This document shows positions 15,508 to 25,191 of a stretch of DNA of 64,000 bases, one piece after another. Numbering within the stretch: the first letter of the stretch is position 1; each line of letters begins with the position of its first letter. The stretch comes from Bacillus mobilis (GTDB lineage Bacteria; Bacillota; Bacilli; Bacillales; Bacillaceae_G): the NCBI RefSeq assembly GCF_001884045.1, contig NZ_MACF01000103.1, positions 1 to 64,000 on the forward strand, in the 5' to 3' direction. The notes under the pieces were generated by a model. That model worked only from the letters and a program-made list of their open reading frames with translations, did not search any database and had not been told where the DNA came from. The position numbers and the translations under genes were made by a program.

Positions 15508-17598
15508 ATGAGACCGGTAGTAGTAAAAGAAAAAAGAGTAAATGAGTCACAAATACATGCTGTAGAAGATGAAGTTAGACAAGCGAAAACGATGGATCGT
15601 GATATCGTGAAACACGCGATGAAGCAATCCTTTGCGAAATTGAATCCGAAAGTCATGATAAAGAATCCGATTATGTTCGTTGTAGAAATTGGATTTATCA
15701 TTACGTTCATTTTATCTTTTCTTCCAAGTCATTCTAGTAGTGTACCAGGATGGTTTAATATAACAGTTTCTCTCATTCTCTTATTTACAGTTTTATTTGC
15801 TAACTTTGCAGAGGCGTTAGCGGAAGGACGGGGGAAAGCGCAAGCCGATTCTTTAAAACAATCGAAGAAAGATGTGTTTGCAAATGTTGTAAAAGAAAAT
15901 GGAGATATTGTTCAAGTTTCAGCAACTGATCTGGGAAAAGGTGACGTTGTTATTGTAAAACAAGGAGAAATGATTCCAAGTGATGGGGAAGTCATAAAAG
16001 GATTAGCGTCTGTTGATGAATCTGCGATTACAGGGGAATCCGCTCCTGTTATAAAAGAAGCGGGCGGTGACTTTTGTTCCGTAACAGGTGGTACGATGGT
16101 CGTCAGTGATGAAATTACGATTGTCATTACGAGTAATCCAGGTGAATCATTTATCGATAAAATGATTTCGTTAGTAGAAGGGGCTGCTCGTCAAAAAACG
16201 CCGAATGAGATTGCTTTAAATACAGTATTAACGAGCTTAACCCTTATTTTCTTAATCGTTGTTGTGACGTTACCGATTTTTACAAACTATTTAGGATTTC
16301 AAATTGATACAGCTGTACTTGTTGCGTTGTTAGTTTGTTTAATTCCAACGACAATTGGTGGGTTATTATCAGCGATTGGTATTGCTGGGATGGACCGAGT
16401 GACAAAGTTCAATGTATTAGCAATGTCAGGGAAAGCGGTAGAAGCTGCGGGTGATATTAATACAATTATTTTAGATAAAACAGGTACGATTACTTTCGGG
16501 AACCGGATGGCACATACACTGCTTCCTGTAGGTAATGAAACGATTGAGCAAGTAGGAAAATGGGCTGCGATTAGTTCTGTTTTAGATGAAACACCAGAAG
16601 GCCGATCTGTTATCGAATATGTAAAAACGAAAGCTCTATCATATGATAGAGCACTTGCAGAACAAGGTGAATTTGTTCCATTTAAAGCAGAAACGAGAAT
16701 GAGTGGTGTCGATTTACAGGATGGAACGAAAGTGAGAAAAGGTGCTGTTGGTGCTGTTATTGAATGGGTTAGGTCACAAGGCGGAACGATTCCGAAAGAT
16801 GTAAATCAAAAAGCAGATTCCATTTCCAAAGAGGGCGGAACACCCCTTGTCGTTGCTGTGGATAATCGTGTTTACGGTTTAATTTATTTAAAGGATACAG
16901 TAAAGCCAGGTATGCGTGAGCGTTTTGAACAATTGCGTCAAATGGGGATTAAAACGGTTATGTGTACGGGTGATAACCCATTGACAGCAGCAACCATTGC
17001 AAAAGAAGCAGGGGTAGATGAATTTGTTGCTGAGTGTAAACCAGAAGATAAAATTGCGGTTATTAAAGCAGAGCAAGATAAAGGGAAACTTGTAGCGATG
17101 ACAGGTGATGGTACAAATGATGCTCCGGCACTAGCGCAGGCTGACGTTGGATTAGCGATGAATAGTGGGACGACAGCTGCGAAAGAAGCAGCGAATATGA
17201 TTGATTTAGATTCGAACCCGACAAAAATTATTGAGGTTGTAGGAATCGGTAAGCAATTGTTAATGACGCGTGGTGCGTTAACGACGTTTAGTATTGCGAA
17301 TGATATCGCGAAATATTTCGCCATCATTCCAGCGATGTTTACACTTGCGATTCCGCAAATGGAAGCATTAAACATTATGAAATTAACATCACCGCTGTCA
17401 GCGATTTTATCAGCATTAATATTTAACGCTGTTATTATTCCGTTACTTATTCCATTGGCGATGAAAGGTATCGCATATAAACCGATGAGTTCGAATGCAC
17501 TACTGGGACGAAACCTACTTATTTATGGGCTTGGCGGAGTGATTGTACCATTCATTGGAATTAAAGTAATTGATATAATTGTCGGCTTGTTTATATAA
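15508..17598 (+). CDS. kdpB: KdpB, P-type ATPase subunit
   Basis: This 696-aa catalytic subunit has the actuator motif TGES (about residue 175), the phosphorylated Asp in DKTGT (about 321), nucleotide-domain motifs, and the hinge [12 protein letters not shown]. It hydrolyses ATP to drive K+ import with KdpA. There are two adjacent ATGs (15505 and 15508); the second is better spaced from GGAGGG. Full length and intact. Confidence 0.98.
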   Translation: MRPVVVKEKRVNESQIHAVEDEVRQAKTMDRDIVKHAMKQSFAKLNPKVMIKNPIMFVVEIGFIITFILSFLPSHSSSVPGWFNITVSLILLFTVLFANFAEALAEGRGKAQADSLKQSKKDVFANVVKENGDIVQVSATDLGKGDVVIVKQGEMIPSDGEVIKGLASVDESAITGESAPVIKEAGGDFCSVTGGTMVVSDEITIVITSNPGESFIDKMISLVEGAARQKTPNEIALNTVLTSLTLIFLIVVVTLPIFTNYLGFQIDTAVLVALLVCLIPTTIGGLLSAIGIAGMDRVTKFNVLAMSGKAVEAAGDINTIILDKTGTITFGNRMAHTLLPVGNETIEQVGKWAAISSVLDETPEGRSVIEYVKTKALSYDRALAEQGEFVPFKAETRMSGVDLQDGTKVRKGAVGAVIEWVRSQGGTIPKDVNQKADSISKEGGTPLVVAVDNRVYGLIYLKDTVKPGMRERFEQLRQMGIKTVMCTGDNPLTAATIAKEAGVDEFVAECKPEDKIAVIKAEQDKGKLVAMTGDGTNDAPALAQADVGLAMNSGTTAAKEAANMIDLDSNPTKIIEVVGIGKQLLMTRGALTTFSIANDIAKYFAIIPAMFTLAIPQMEALNIMKLTSPLSAILSALIFNAVIIPLLIPLAMKGIAYKPMSSNALLGRNLLIYGLGGVIVPFIGIKVIDIIVGLFI

Positions 17599-17614
17599 GG
17601 AAGAGGGGAAAAAG

Positions 17615-18196
17615 ATGGAGAAGAAACAAAGTATACTATCACCAATCATCCGTATTACTTTTACATTTTTAGTGTTGTGCGGCCTTGTATACCCGCTTGT
17701 TGTTACTGGTATTGCACAAGCAGTGATGAAGGATAATGCGGATGGAAGTCTAATATATAATGATAAAAATGAAGTAATTGGTTCTAAATTAATCGGTCAA
17801 AATTTCACAGATCCACGTTATTTTCAGGGGCGTGTTTCTAGTATTGAATATAAAGCAGAAGCATCAGGCTCTAATAACTATGCACCGTCTAATCCAGATT
17901 TAGCGAAACGAGTAGAGAAAAGTATTGAGGAGTGGAAGAAACAAAACGGGGCTGTTCCAGTTACAGAAGTGCCGATCGATTTAGTGACGAATTCAGGTTC
18001 AGGGCTAGATCCTGACATTAGTCCACAGGCAGCCTCTGTACAGGTGGATCGTATCTCTAAATTAACGAATATTCCGAAAGAAACGTTAAATCAGTTGATT
18101 AAAGATCAAACAGAAGGTGAAGCACTTGGTTTATTTGGAGAAGATCGCGTGAACGTTTTAAAGTTAAATTTGGAATTACAGAAACTATTGAAATAG
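17615..18196 (+). CDS. kdpC: KdpC subunit of the Kdp ATPase
   Basis: This 193-aa protein has one N-terminal membrane helix and a periplasmic-type domain with family motifs ([28 protein letters not shown], and [18 protein letters not shown] at the end). It stabilises nucleotide and ion binding. I start it at 17615 after AGAGGGG; the ORF is open to 17579 inside kdpB, without a site. Confidence 0.97.
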   Translation: MEKKQSILSPIIRITFTFLVLCGLVYPLVVTGIAQAVMKDNADGSLIYNDKNEVIGSKLIGQNFTDPRYFQGRVSSIEYKAEASGSNNYAPSNPDLAKRVEKSIEEWKKQNGAVPVTEVPIDLVTNSGSGLDPDISPQAASVQVDRISKLTNIPKETLNQLIKDQTEGEALGLFGEDRVNVLKLNLELQKLLK

Positions 18197-18203
18197 TAAC
18201 AGT

Positions 18204-18232
18204 GCTACCTCAATCTAATGGATTGAGGTAGC
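18204..18232 (+). terminator. Hairpin between kdpC and kdpD (weak terminator or processing site)
   Basis: A perfect 12-bp stem GCTACCTCAATC/GATTGAGGTAGC with a short loop is followed by GTTGTTTC rather than a true T-run. It may lower kdpD expression relative to kdpFABC. Confidence 0.5.
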
Positions 18233-18252
18233 GTTGTTTCGAAAGAAAGGTT

Positions 18253-19407
18253 GTGAGTGTTTTGTATGCGGATGACTATAAACCAACTTTTCAAAGGCGA
18301 ACACCAGAAGAGTATTTAGAATATATTCGTCAGCAAAATCGCGGGAAGTTAAAGCTATATGTAGGAGCGGCTCCAGGAGTAGGGAAAAGTTATAAAATGC
18401 TCTTTGATGCAAGAGAAATGAAAAAAGACGGTACGGATATTGTAATTGGTTTAATTGAAACGCACGGAAGAAAAGAGACAGAAGAAGCAATTGCTGATCT
18501 AGAAAAAATTCCTTTAAAAGAAATAGGTTATAAAGGGAAAGTATTTTATGAACTTGATGTGGAAGGAATTATAAAACGTGCACCACAGGTCGTTGTAGTG
18601 GATGAACTTGCGCATAGCAATATTCCTGGATCTAAAAATAAGAAACGTTATATGGATGTACAGGAATTGTTAGATGCCGGTATATCCGTTTTATCAGCTT
18701 TTAATATTCAACATTTAGAAAGCGTTCATGATATTGTAGCTCAAATTACGAATGTCAAAGTAAGAGAACGTATTCCAGATTTTATTTTACAAAAAGCAAA
18801 TGAAATTCAGCTTGTCGATGCAACTCCAGAAGTATTAAGGAAGAGATTAATAGACGGGAAAATATATAAAGAAGAAAAAATAGAGCAAAGCTTACAAAAT
18901 TTCTTCACGCTTAATAATTTAGGGGCACTAAGAGAATTATCGCTTCGGGAAGTTGCTGACGATATGGACGAGAAAATTAGCCAAACCGTTAGAGAACCGA
19001 TTGGCGTGAAAGAAAAAATTCTCGTTTGTGTACAATATAGTTCAACAGCGGAGAAGTTAATACGGAGAGGTTGGCGTATGGCAGATCGGTTAAACGCTGA
19101 ATTGTATGTATTAAATGTAGAAAGGGAAAAGATAGATTCTCTTTCAGCAGGGAAAAAGCAAACAATTGAAGAGTGGAAGTCGCTAACGAATCAATTTGAT
19201 GCGAGTTTTGTTTTAGAAGAGGCAAATGGAAGAAAGCCGGCTGATGTTATTATTGAAGTCGCGAAAAAACTACAAGTAACGCAAATTTTACTCGGGCAAT
19301 CGGCAAGAACAAGATGGGAAGAAATTCGAAAAGGTTCAATTGTAAATGAAATTATGAGGCAAACGAAGTATATTGATATTCATATCGTTGCGGATCAAAG
19401 AGTTTAA
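18253..19407 (+). CDS. kdpD: Truncated KdpD: sensor and USP domains, no kinase
   Basis: This 384-aa protein covers only the N-terminal cytosolic part of KdpD. It has the KdpD domain with Walker A GAAPGVGKSYKM (about residue 37) and VVVDELAHSNIPGSKNKKRY, then a universal-stress-protein domain (about 255-375, with LLGQSARTRWEEI). The transmembrane helices, GAF and histidine-kinase domains are absent, and no kdpE follows. In S. aureus the USP domain of KdpD binds c-di-AMP, so this may be a second c-di-AMP input acting on the pump (inference). The start is GTG 18253; TTG 18262 is possible. A terminator follows, so this is not a cut by frameshift within the window. Confidence 0.9.
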   Translation: MSVLYADDYKPTFQRRTPEEYLEYIRQQNRGKLKLYVGAAPGVGKSYKMLFDAREMKKDGTDIVIGLIETHGRKETEEAIADLEKIPLKEIGYKGKVFYELDVEGIIKRAPQVVVVDELAHSNIPGSKNKKRYMDVQELLDAGISVLSAFNIQHLESVHDIVAQITNVKVRERIPDFILQKANEIQLVDATPEVLRKRLIDGKIYKEEKIEQSLQNFFTLNNLGALRELSLREVADDMDEKISQTVREPIGVKEKILVCVQYSSTAEKLIRRGWRMADRLNAELYVLNVEREKIDSLSAGKKQTIEEWKSLTNQFDASFVLEEANGRKPADVIIEVAKKLQVTQILLGQSARTRWEEIRKGSIVNEIMRQTKYIDIHIVADQRV

Positions 19408-19437
19408 AATAGAGACCATCTATAGGTCTCTATTTTG
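19406..19437. terminator. Bidirectional terminator between kdpD and MFS gene
   Basis: AAAATAGAGACC pairs with GGTCTCTATTTT around a short loop. It serves both converging transcripts. Confidence 0.9.
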
Positions 19438-20611
19438 CTTTTTGTACAACCTGAAAACGTATCATTTTCATTGTGCATAAAATGATAAATAGAAATGTAA
19501 TTGCACCTAGGAAGAAAATCCAAAAGTAATTTTGATTAAATACAAGAAATCCACCTACAAGTGGCCCTGTGCCCATACCGAGATAGCGAATAAAGTTGTA
19601 CATACCGATAGCAGTTGCGCGTTCTTGTACAAATTCTTCCGTTAATAAAGTAGTGTGAGTTGGCATAGAAATCCCCATACTAAAACCGTACAAAGATGTA
19701 ACGATAATGATGAATGGGATATTGATGCTATATGTGAAAGAGAATAAAGTGACACATATAATATTGAAGAAACTAGTAATGAATAAAGCTTGCTTTGTTG
19801 TGAGACGCTTTTGCAAAAGCTTGAAGCAATAACTTCCTAACATAATAGAAAGGGACATCGGTACAAACATAAGACCAATTTCACTTGCAGTTAAGTGAAA
19901 TAAATTTGTTAAAATGTTCGGTAAAAAAACGAGGAAACAAAAGTAAATACAAAGTTGAATAAAGCCAATAAGAGTAATAGAAAATCCAGTTTTGTTTTTT
20001 AAGATAAACCAGTAATTTTTTTTTGAGTGCGGTTGCTTAATTACAGTTGGTTTTGTTTCTGGAAGTAGTGAAATGTTTATAATTAATAAAAGAATGGCAA
20101 GTATAGATAAAAAGAGAAATACGGATACGTGGCCATTTATACTGCCGAGATAACCACCAATGAGAGGACCAATTGCAGGTGCGAGAGCAAGTAACATTTG
20201 ATAAAGGCTCATTGCTTCTCCTCGTTCTTTTCCTTCAAATAAATCGCCGATAATCGTTGCTGCAACTATAGGTATAGCTGCTATTCCTATAGCTTGAACA
20301 GCTCTAAAAAATAGAAATAAATAAACGTTCGGCGAAAAAGCACATCCGATTGAACCGATTGTACTAATGATTAAACTAGGAATAAGGACAGATTTTCTTC
20401 CTTTTGTATCAATTAAAGGCCCATATATGAGCTGCATAATCGCAAGAACAAATGTGAAAAGGGAGACTGTTAAATTTACAAGATAAAGAGAAGTGTGAAA
20501 AGAACCTTGAATCATGGGCAAGATAGGTGTGTAAATATTTTGAGCAAAGGAACCGAGTAAGGCACTAATACAGACAACATATAAAATGAAATGTAGTTTA
20601 GATTTTTTCAT
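19430..20611 (-). CDS. MFS drug-efflux transporter (Bcr/CflA-like)
   Basis: This 393-aa protein has about 12 membrane helices. The MFS loop motif LIYGPLIDTKGRKSVL lies between helices 2 and 3, and APAIGPLIGGYLGS (motif C, antiporter type) in helix 5, as in drug/H+ antiporters. It is transcribed divergently from a MarR-family gene and shares its operators, so the pump is probably derepressed by a toxic ligand. AAGGAGG precedes the ATG. Confidence 0.88.
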   Translation of the reverse strand: MKKSKLHFILYVVCISALLGSFAQNIYTPILPMIQGSFHTSLYLVNLTVSLFTFVLAIMQLIYGPLIDTKGRKSVLIPSLIISTIGSIGCAFSPNVYLFLFFRAVQAIGIAAIPIVAATIIGDLFEGKERGEAMSLYQMLLALAPAIGPLIGGYLGSINGHVSVFLFLSILAILLLIINISLLPETKPTVIKQPHSKKNYWFILKNKTGFSITLIGFIQLCIYFCFLVFLPNILTNLFHLTASEIGLMFVPMSLSIMLGSYCFKLLQKRLTTKQALFITSFFNIICVTLFSFTYSINIPFIIIVTSLYGFSMGISMPTHTTLLTEEFVQERATAIGMYNFIRYLGMGTGPLVGGFLVFNQNYFWIFFLGAITFLFIILCTMKMIRFQVVQKAK

Positions 20612-20629
20612 TATGTTAACCTCCTTGTT

Positions 20630-20651
20630 TTTAGTTTCCTTGGAAACTAAA
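20630..20651. promoter_or_regulatory. MarR operator 1, in the MFS leader
   Basis: TTTAGTTTCC-TT-GGAAACTAAA is a perfect 10-bp inverted repeat between the predicted MFS -10 element and its start codon. Confidence 0.75.
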
Positions 20652-20654
20652 TTT

Positions 20655-20682
20655 ATTTTAACATGATTTTCTCACTTGTAAA
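20655..20682 (-). promoter_or_regulatory. Promoter of the MFS gene
   Basis: On the minus strand TTTACA and TAAAAT are spaced by 16 bases. Operator 1 lies just downstream of the -10. Confidence 0.55.
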
Positions 20683-20719
20683 TATGAAAAAATGATTTTA
20701 AAATGGTATATAGTTAAAT

Positions 20720-20735
20720 TGTTTCTTTGGAAACT
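20720..20735. promoter_or_regulatory. MarR operator 2, in the marR leader
   Basis: TGTTTC-TTTG-GAAACT shares the GTTTC...GGAAACT core with operator 1 and lies 15 bases upstream of the regulator's start, consistent with autorepression. Confidence 0.65.
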
Positions 20736-20750
20736 TAGGGGGCGAACGGA

Positions 20751-21212
20751 TTGGAACGTACAATGAAACAAATGGAAATACTTTCGGACATTCGTACACT
20801 TTTGCATAAAAAAGAAGAACATTTGAAAGGGAAAAATGAGAAGTTTCTTCGTGAGACGGGTATAAGTGGTATGTCTTTATCTGAATTACATGTTATCGAG
20901 TGTATCGGGAAAAATGGCTTGATGAATGTAACTGCTATTACAACAGAAATGGGAATGACGAAGGGGGCAATCTCTAAAATTTGTACAAAGTTGTTTCAAA
21001 AGAAATTCGTTGAGAAGATGCAAATGTTAGATAATCAAAAAGAAATTTTCTTTCGCTTAACGGAAAGTGGAAATGAAATATATAAAGCTCATGAAAAATT
21101 GCATAAACAAGCTGAAGAAAAGTGGCTGTTATTGTTAGATAGATATACGAAAGAGGAGCAAGATTTTATTCAAAGGTTTATAAAGGATGTCTCCGAACAT
21201 TTGGAAATATAA
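20751..21212 (+). CDS. MarR-family transcriptional regulator
   Basis: This 153-aa winged-helix protein shows the MarR recognition region (SLSELHVIECIGKNGLMNVTAITTEMGMTKGAISKICTKL) and a wing with DNQKEIFFRLTESG. It probably represses itself and the divergent MFS pump through the two GTTTCC-GGAAAC palindromes. The start is a TTG nine bases after AGGGGG. Confidence 0.88.
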   Translation: MERTMKQMEILSDIRTLLHKKEEHLKGKNEKFLRETGISGMSLSELHVIECIGKNGLMNVTAITTEMGMTKGAISKICTKLFQKKFVEKMQMLDNQKEIFFRLTESGNEIYKAHEKLHKQAEEKWLLLLDRYTKEEQDFIQRFIKDVSEHLEI

Positions 21213-21340
21213 TTGGAAGAAAAAACTCCTTTATTTCAAGCCTTTTGAATATAATTTCTAAAAGAACTCATATATAATAGAAACAGATACTTAACATAGT
21301 GAATAATTAAAGAGTCAATATATAAAGAGGAGAGAATAAC

Positions 21341-22195
21341 ATGCTTGAAAATACGGGATTAGTATTAGAAGGCGGCGGTATGCGTGGTGTATATACAGGC
21401 GGGATATTGGAATATTTTATGGAACAAGATTTATATTTTCCATATGTAATCGGTGTATCAGCTGGTGCTTGTCATGCAGCGTCGTATCTTTCCAGACAAA
21501 GAAATAGAAATAAAACAGTAAATATTGATTATGCATCACATCCGCAATATTTATCGTATAAAAACTTATGGAGAAAACGCCAGTTATTCGATATGGAGTT
21601 CATTTTTCATGAAATTCCAGAAAAGCATGTGCCGTTTGATTTTGAAACATACTTTAATAGTCCAGAGCGTTTCCTTGTAGGAACAACAGATTGTGAAACA
21701 GGACAGTCGGTTTATTTTGAAAAAGAAGGAACAAATGATGATGCACTAAATTTATTACAAGCATCTAGTTCATTACCTTTCATTGCACCTGTAGTAAATT
21801 ACCGTGGTAAGCAGTTATTAGATGGAGGAATTTCTGATCCGATTCCAGTTCGTAAAGCGCAAGAAGATGGATTTAAAAAATCAGTCGTTATTTTAACGAG
21901 AAATCATGGTTATGCTAAGAAAAAATCAAAGTTTGGATGGATTGCAGGAAAAGCTTATAAAAAATATCCGAACCTTGTTAACACGATGTTGAATCGTTAT
22001 GAAGTGTATAATGAAACACTTCACTACATTGAAAAAGAAGAGCAAGCTGGGAACTTATTTGTTATCCGTCCAGAAGTACAACTTCAAGTAGATCGTATGG
22101 AAAAGGATACAGCAAAACTACAAAATCTATATGAGCAAGGCTATGAAGATGCAAAGAGACAGTTTGCAGATTTACAGTCGTTTTTACAAAAATAA
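21341..22195 (+). CDS. Patatin-like phospholipase
   Basis: This 284-aa hydrolase has the complete patatin signature: oxyanion hole EGGGMRG (residues 8-14), nucleophile elbow GVSAG (Ser about 43), and the DGG motif carrying the catalytic Asp (LLDGGISDP, about 165). It lacks a signal peptide, so acts on cytosolic or inner-leaflet lipids. It is of the YjjU type. It appears monocistronic, with GAGGAGAG before the ATG and a strong terminator after. Confidence 0.92.
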   Translation: MLENTGLVLEGGGMRGVYTGGILEYFMEQDLYFPYVIGVSAGACHAASYLSRQRNRNKTVNIDYASHPQYLSYKNLWRKRQLFDMEFIFHEIPEKHVPFDFETYFNSPERFLVGTTDCETGQSVYFEKEGTNDDALNLLQASSSLPFIAPVVNYRGKQLLDGGISDPIPVRKAQEDGFKKSVVILTRNHGYAKKKSKFGWIAGKAYKKYPNLVNTMLNRYEVYNETLHYIEKEEQAGNLFVIRPEVQLQVDRMEKDTAKLQNLYEQGYEDAKRQFADLQSFLQK

Positions 22196-22198
22196 GTA

Positions 22199-22237
22199 TG
22201 AGGCTGTGGAGAAGAATTTCTCCGCAGCCTTTTTTGT
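22199..22237 (+). terminator. Terminator after the patatin gene
   Basis: AGGCTGTGGAGAA pairs with TTCTCCGCAGCCT, followed by T6. Confidence 0.92.
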
Positions 22238-22264
22238 ATTGCTACTTATACGTTACTTTTTAAA

Positions 22265-22288
22265 AATGTATTAATGTTTAAATGTTTA
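22265..22288 (+). repeat. Three head-to-tail 8-bp direct repeats
   Basis: AATGTATT, AATGTTTA and AATGTTTA follow each other without gaps about 105 bases upstream of the secreted-protein gene. Regularly spaced short direct repeats often bind an activator. I found no matching regulator nearby. Confidence 0.5.
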
Positions 22289-22392
22289 AAGAGTTTGTAA
22301 AACATCGGGGGTTCTTATTGAGGAGAATTTATTTGAAGGATATTATGATGATGTAGCGCTACTAAACTATTTAATTTATGAGGTGATTGTTA

Positions 22393-22788
22393 ATGAAAGG
22401 AAAAGTTTTTTCGATTACGACTTTAGTATTATTAGCAACATCAATCTCAACAAGTGCATTCTATCCAACTCTAAGCGGTCACAAAAGCGGTAACCTACTA
22501 TCTTACAGAGCTCAAACAACTACGAATCAAAATGCATCTCGTTGTTCGGTAGCAATTTCTTTTATTAATTCAAATGGAAATAATTCATATATTGAAAGCG
22601 CTTCGGATAAATTAGGATCCCATGAATCTGGAAGAGCATTAAATGCTACTGTGAGTAATGGTGCATATAATGCCTTTGGTGCAAAAGGACTATACTCTGA
22701 GCATTATGCTAATGAGAATAATGACTATCAAGAAGATACACACAAAGGTACTTTTGATAGTAATGGTAATTTACGATTACAGTGGTAA
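22393..22788 (+). CDS. Secreted 131-aa protein, possible bacteriocin-like precursor
   Basis: A signal peptide (residues 1-23, cleavage near STSA-FYP) is followed by about 108 residues rich in Asn, Ser, Gly and His. There is a single Cys (SRCSV) and the C-terminus ends in Trp (LRLQW). I know no family for it. Its place before two FtsX-type permeases and an ATPase recalls lactococcin-972-type systems, in which a secreted precursor ending in an aromatic residue is encoded beside an ABC exporter or immunity pump; the sequence itself shows only a loose likeness. The start is the ATG at 22393 after GAGGTGAT. Confidence 0.75.
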   Translation: MKGKVFSITTLVLLATSISTSAFYPTLSGHKSGNLLSYRAQTTTNQNASRCSVAISFINSNGNNSYIESASDKLGSHESGRALNATVSNGAYNAFGAKGLYSEHYANENNDYQEDTHKGTFDSNGNLRLQW

Positions 22789-22822
22789 AAAGCATTAAAC
22801 AGTTGTCTTTATAAATATTTGG

Positions 22823-22856
22823 ATAAGGAGAAGGGGATGTTCATCATCTCCTTCTT
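22823..22856 (+). other. Hairpin between the secreted-protein gene and its ABC genes
   Basis: AAGGAGA ... GATG can pair with CATC ... TCTCCTT around a short loop, with only a weak T-rich stretch after. It may reduce read-through, so the secreted protein is made in excess over the transporter. Confidence 0.4.
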
Positions 22857-22875
22857 ATCTAAAAGGAGCAGAGAC

Positions 22876-23949
22876 ATGTATTTAGCTTTTAAAAATATAA
22901 AAAACAACAAACTGTTTTCAGTCATTCTTCTTATGGCATTTTTTATTTCTTTTCTTTCTATATCAGTAGCCGCACTTTTAACAGAGTCTAAACGGAATTT
23001 TATATCTGCTTTTCAAATCGGTTTTCCAGAGAATAATCAAATTTTAACTGTTCCGGTAGCGAATACAACTGAATTGGAAGCGATAATTCCTTTCATACAA
23101 GATACTTTTGTTAAAAGTGATATTTACGTAGAGCATTTAAAAGCATTAAATAGTTCAGGGGCAACAAAAATCATAGCTGTGAACTTAAAAGATGATTACT
23201 ATTGGAAGCCATATATTTCTGAAGGACAATATTTTCATCGTAAAAATGTAAATGATATGGTTGTTGGCGATCAAACGAATGTAGAGGAGTTATATGAATT
23301 TGATGATACATATAAAAAAATAGGAACTATATCGAGAAAAGACAGTGACGTCGGTGTAGCAGGCATATACGTTCCACTTCAAAACTTACCTGCTATATCT
23401 AAAAAAGGTATTATCGCGAGTAAACAATTACAATTAACAGTTGTTAATCCTACATCATCTATTCATACCGAAATAAAAAAATTTATGGGTAGGAGTAAGG
23501 AAGTGCTTTCGGGAGATGTTCAAATATTGAATGAACGAGATCTTCAGGAACTACATGTAACACATATAGATCCAGCAAATAAGTATTATTATAAATTCCT
23601 TCTTGTTGCAATCGTTTCGGGCATTTCCGCAGTGTTATTTTGGATTTACAAAAAAGAGAGAGAGATTTCATTAAAGAAAGCATTAGGTGCTTCTAATATA
23701 TCTATCTACTACGAACTATATATTCAAATTTTGTTTATTGCTCTAGTAGCGATGTTATTGGTTTTTCTTACGTTAGAAATATTTTCTGGAACCATTCATA
23801 CGTATTTTCAAACATACTTACTAAAACCGTTAACACCGTATGTATTCATATATAATGTTGTTTTTATGATTTTTCTTACAATGTTTGTTACTGTAATTCC
23901 AATTAAGCACATTATAAATATATATCCTGGAAAACATTTAAGAACGTAG
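22876..23949 (+). CDS. FtsX/MacB-type ABC permease, first subunit
   Basis: This 357-aa protein has one N-terminal helix (about residues 15-37), a roughly 200-residue external domain, then three helices at the C-terminus (about 237-255, 278-300 and 322-345): the MacB topology. The coupling helix region KKEREISLKKALGAS is the hallmark. The start at 22876 follows AAAAGGAG; a longer reading from 22819 lacks a site. It is followed closely by a second permease and the ATPase. Confidence 0.88.
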   Translation: MYLAFKNIKNNKLFSVILLMAFFISFLSISVAALLTESKRNFISAFQIGFPENNQILTVPVANTTELEAIIPFIQDTFVKSDIYVEHLKALNSSGATKIIAVNLKDDYYWKPYISEGQYFHRKNVNDMVVGDQTNVEELYEFDDTYKKIGTISRKDSDVGVAGIYVPLQNLPAISKKGIIASKQLQLTVVNPTSSIHTEIKKFMGRSKEVLSGDVQILNERDLQELHVTHIDPANKYYYKFLLVAIVSGISAVLFWIYKKEREISLKKALGASNISIYYELYIQILFIALVAMLLVFLTLEIFSGTIHTYFQTYLLKPLTPYVFIYNVVFMIFLTMFVTVIPIKHIINIYPGKHLRT

Positions 23950-23958
23950 GAGGTCGTT

Positions 23959-25191
23959 ATGTTTTTTATATTTGATTCTATACGGTCTGTGAAAAAACGG
24001 TTGTTACCAAGTTTGATTATAGTAATTTCTTTAATTATTGCATTTTCTTCAGCAATAGAATTTGTTAGTAATCTTTCGGGATATCGAAAAATGATGACGG
24101 CAGCAAATAATTTATCAACTCATAAAAATTTCTATGAACTTTATGCGACGCAAGATATAACGTTATTTAGCGAAGAAAAAGCGAAAAATGATTATCAACA
24201 TTTCATTCAAGGGTTATCTAATACGATACCAATAACAAATAAAACAAATTATTTGTTCCGTAACTATTCATTTAATTTTAAAAAAGAAAATGGAACGATA
24301 AAGACTCTTATTGTTGATAAAGATATTAATAAATACTTTCATATACGAATTTCAAAAGGAAGATACTTTGAGGAATCGGAATTTCATAAATCAGTATTTG
24401 ATAGTAGACCTGTTATATTAGGGGCTAATTATAAAGGAAAGGCATCTATTGGTGATATCATACCATCTGGAAAAATGAAACTAAAAGTAATTGGCTTTTT
24501 AGAAAAAAATTCAGCATTTACATATCCTCGAAGCGGTGAAATATCGGATAATCGTATTACATTATTAGATGACATGGCGATTTTACCAATTGGAACAGAA
24601 GAAATAGAGTTCTATAGTGTAGAACTTTTATACAATGGGTTAATTATAGAAACAAATGAGAAGATAAATATAAATGAATTTCAAAAGAAAGTATTAAAGG
24701 TAACAGAAGGTAAGGGGTATTCGTATTATGTTACAAATCCGGATAAATTGTTAGAAAATGAAAAGCAGGGCATTGATAATATGTCATATCCCTTATTATT
24801 AAGCGGTACAGTCTTATCTTTTTCATTTCTATCTATTTTATTAACATCAATGGCAACGCTTTATATGGAACGTAAAAATATTTCTATTAAATCAGCATTA
24901 GGAGCAAGTACTTTTCAACTATGTCTTCCGTTTGTTATTGAGTATATGTTGTTATTCATTTTATCTATATGTATAGGAATTATGTATTTCCAATGGGAGA
25001 ATAGCGGAGTAATTGAAATTCAGAAAGGGCTAGAAAATAGTGTGGTATCTTTCTTTGGAACGTTAAAAGTCTCTATAGAATCATTGATTGTTATAGGTGC
25101 TCTATCAATTGTAATGATCCTCGTTATATATGCAATCATTTATTTCAATGTACTAAAAATAAAAAATACATATATGAAAGAGGTGTTATAG
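23959..25191 (+). CDS. FtsX/MacB-type ABC permease, second subunit
   Basis: This 410-aa protein has the same topology as its neighbour: an N-terminal helix (about 13-33), a large extracytoplasmic domain and three C-terminal helices, with MERKNISIKSALGAS as the conserved cytosolic motif. The two permeases probably form a heterodimer. AGGAGG precedes its ATG. Its stop directly abuts the ATPase start. Confidence 0.88.
   Translation: MFFIFDSIRSVKKRLLPSLIIVISLIIAFSSAIEFVSNLSGYRKMMTAANNLSTHKNFYELYATQDITLFSEEKAKNDYQHFIQGLSNTIPITNKTNYLFRNYSFNFKKENGTIKTLIVDKDINKYFHIRISKGRYFEESEFHKSVFDSRPVILGANYKGKASIGDIIPSGKMKLKVIGFLEKNSAFTYPRSGEISDNRITLLDDMAILPIGTEEIEFYSVELLYNGLIIETNEKININEFQKKVLKVTEGKGYSYYVTNPDKLLENEKQGIDNMSYPLLLSGTVLSFSFLSILLTSMATLYMERKNISIKSALGASTFQLCLPFVIEYMLLFILSICIGIMYFQWENSGVIEIQKGLENSVVSFFGTLKVSIESLIVIGALSIVMILVIYAIIYFNVLKIKNTYMKEVL

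Noticed and set aside
22319-22358. Tiny TTG-started ORF (about 12 codons) before the secreted-protein gene
   Set aside because: It has a GGGGG upstream, but nothing in the peptide or the spacing shows it is a real leader peptide.
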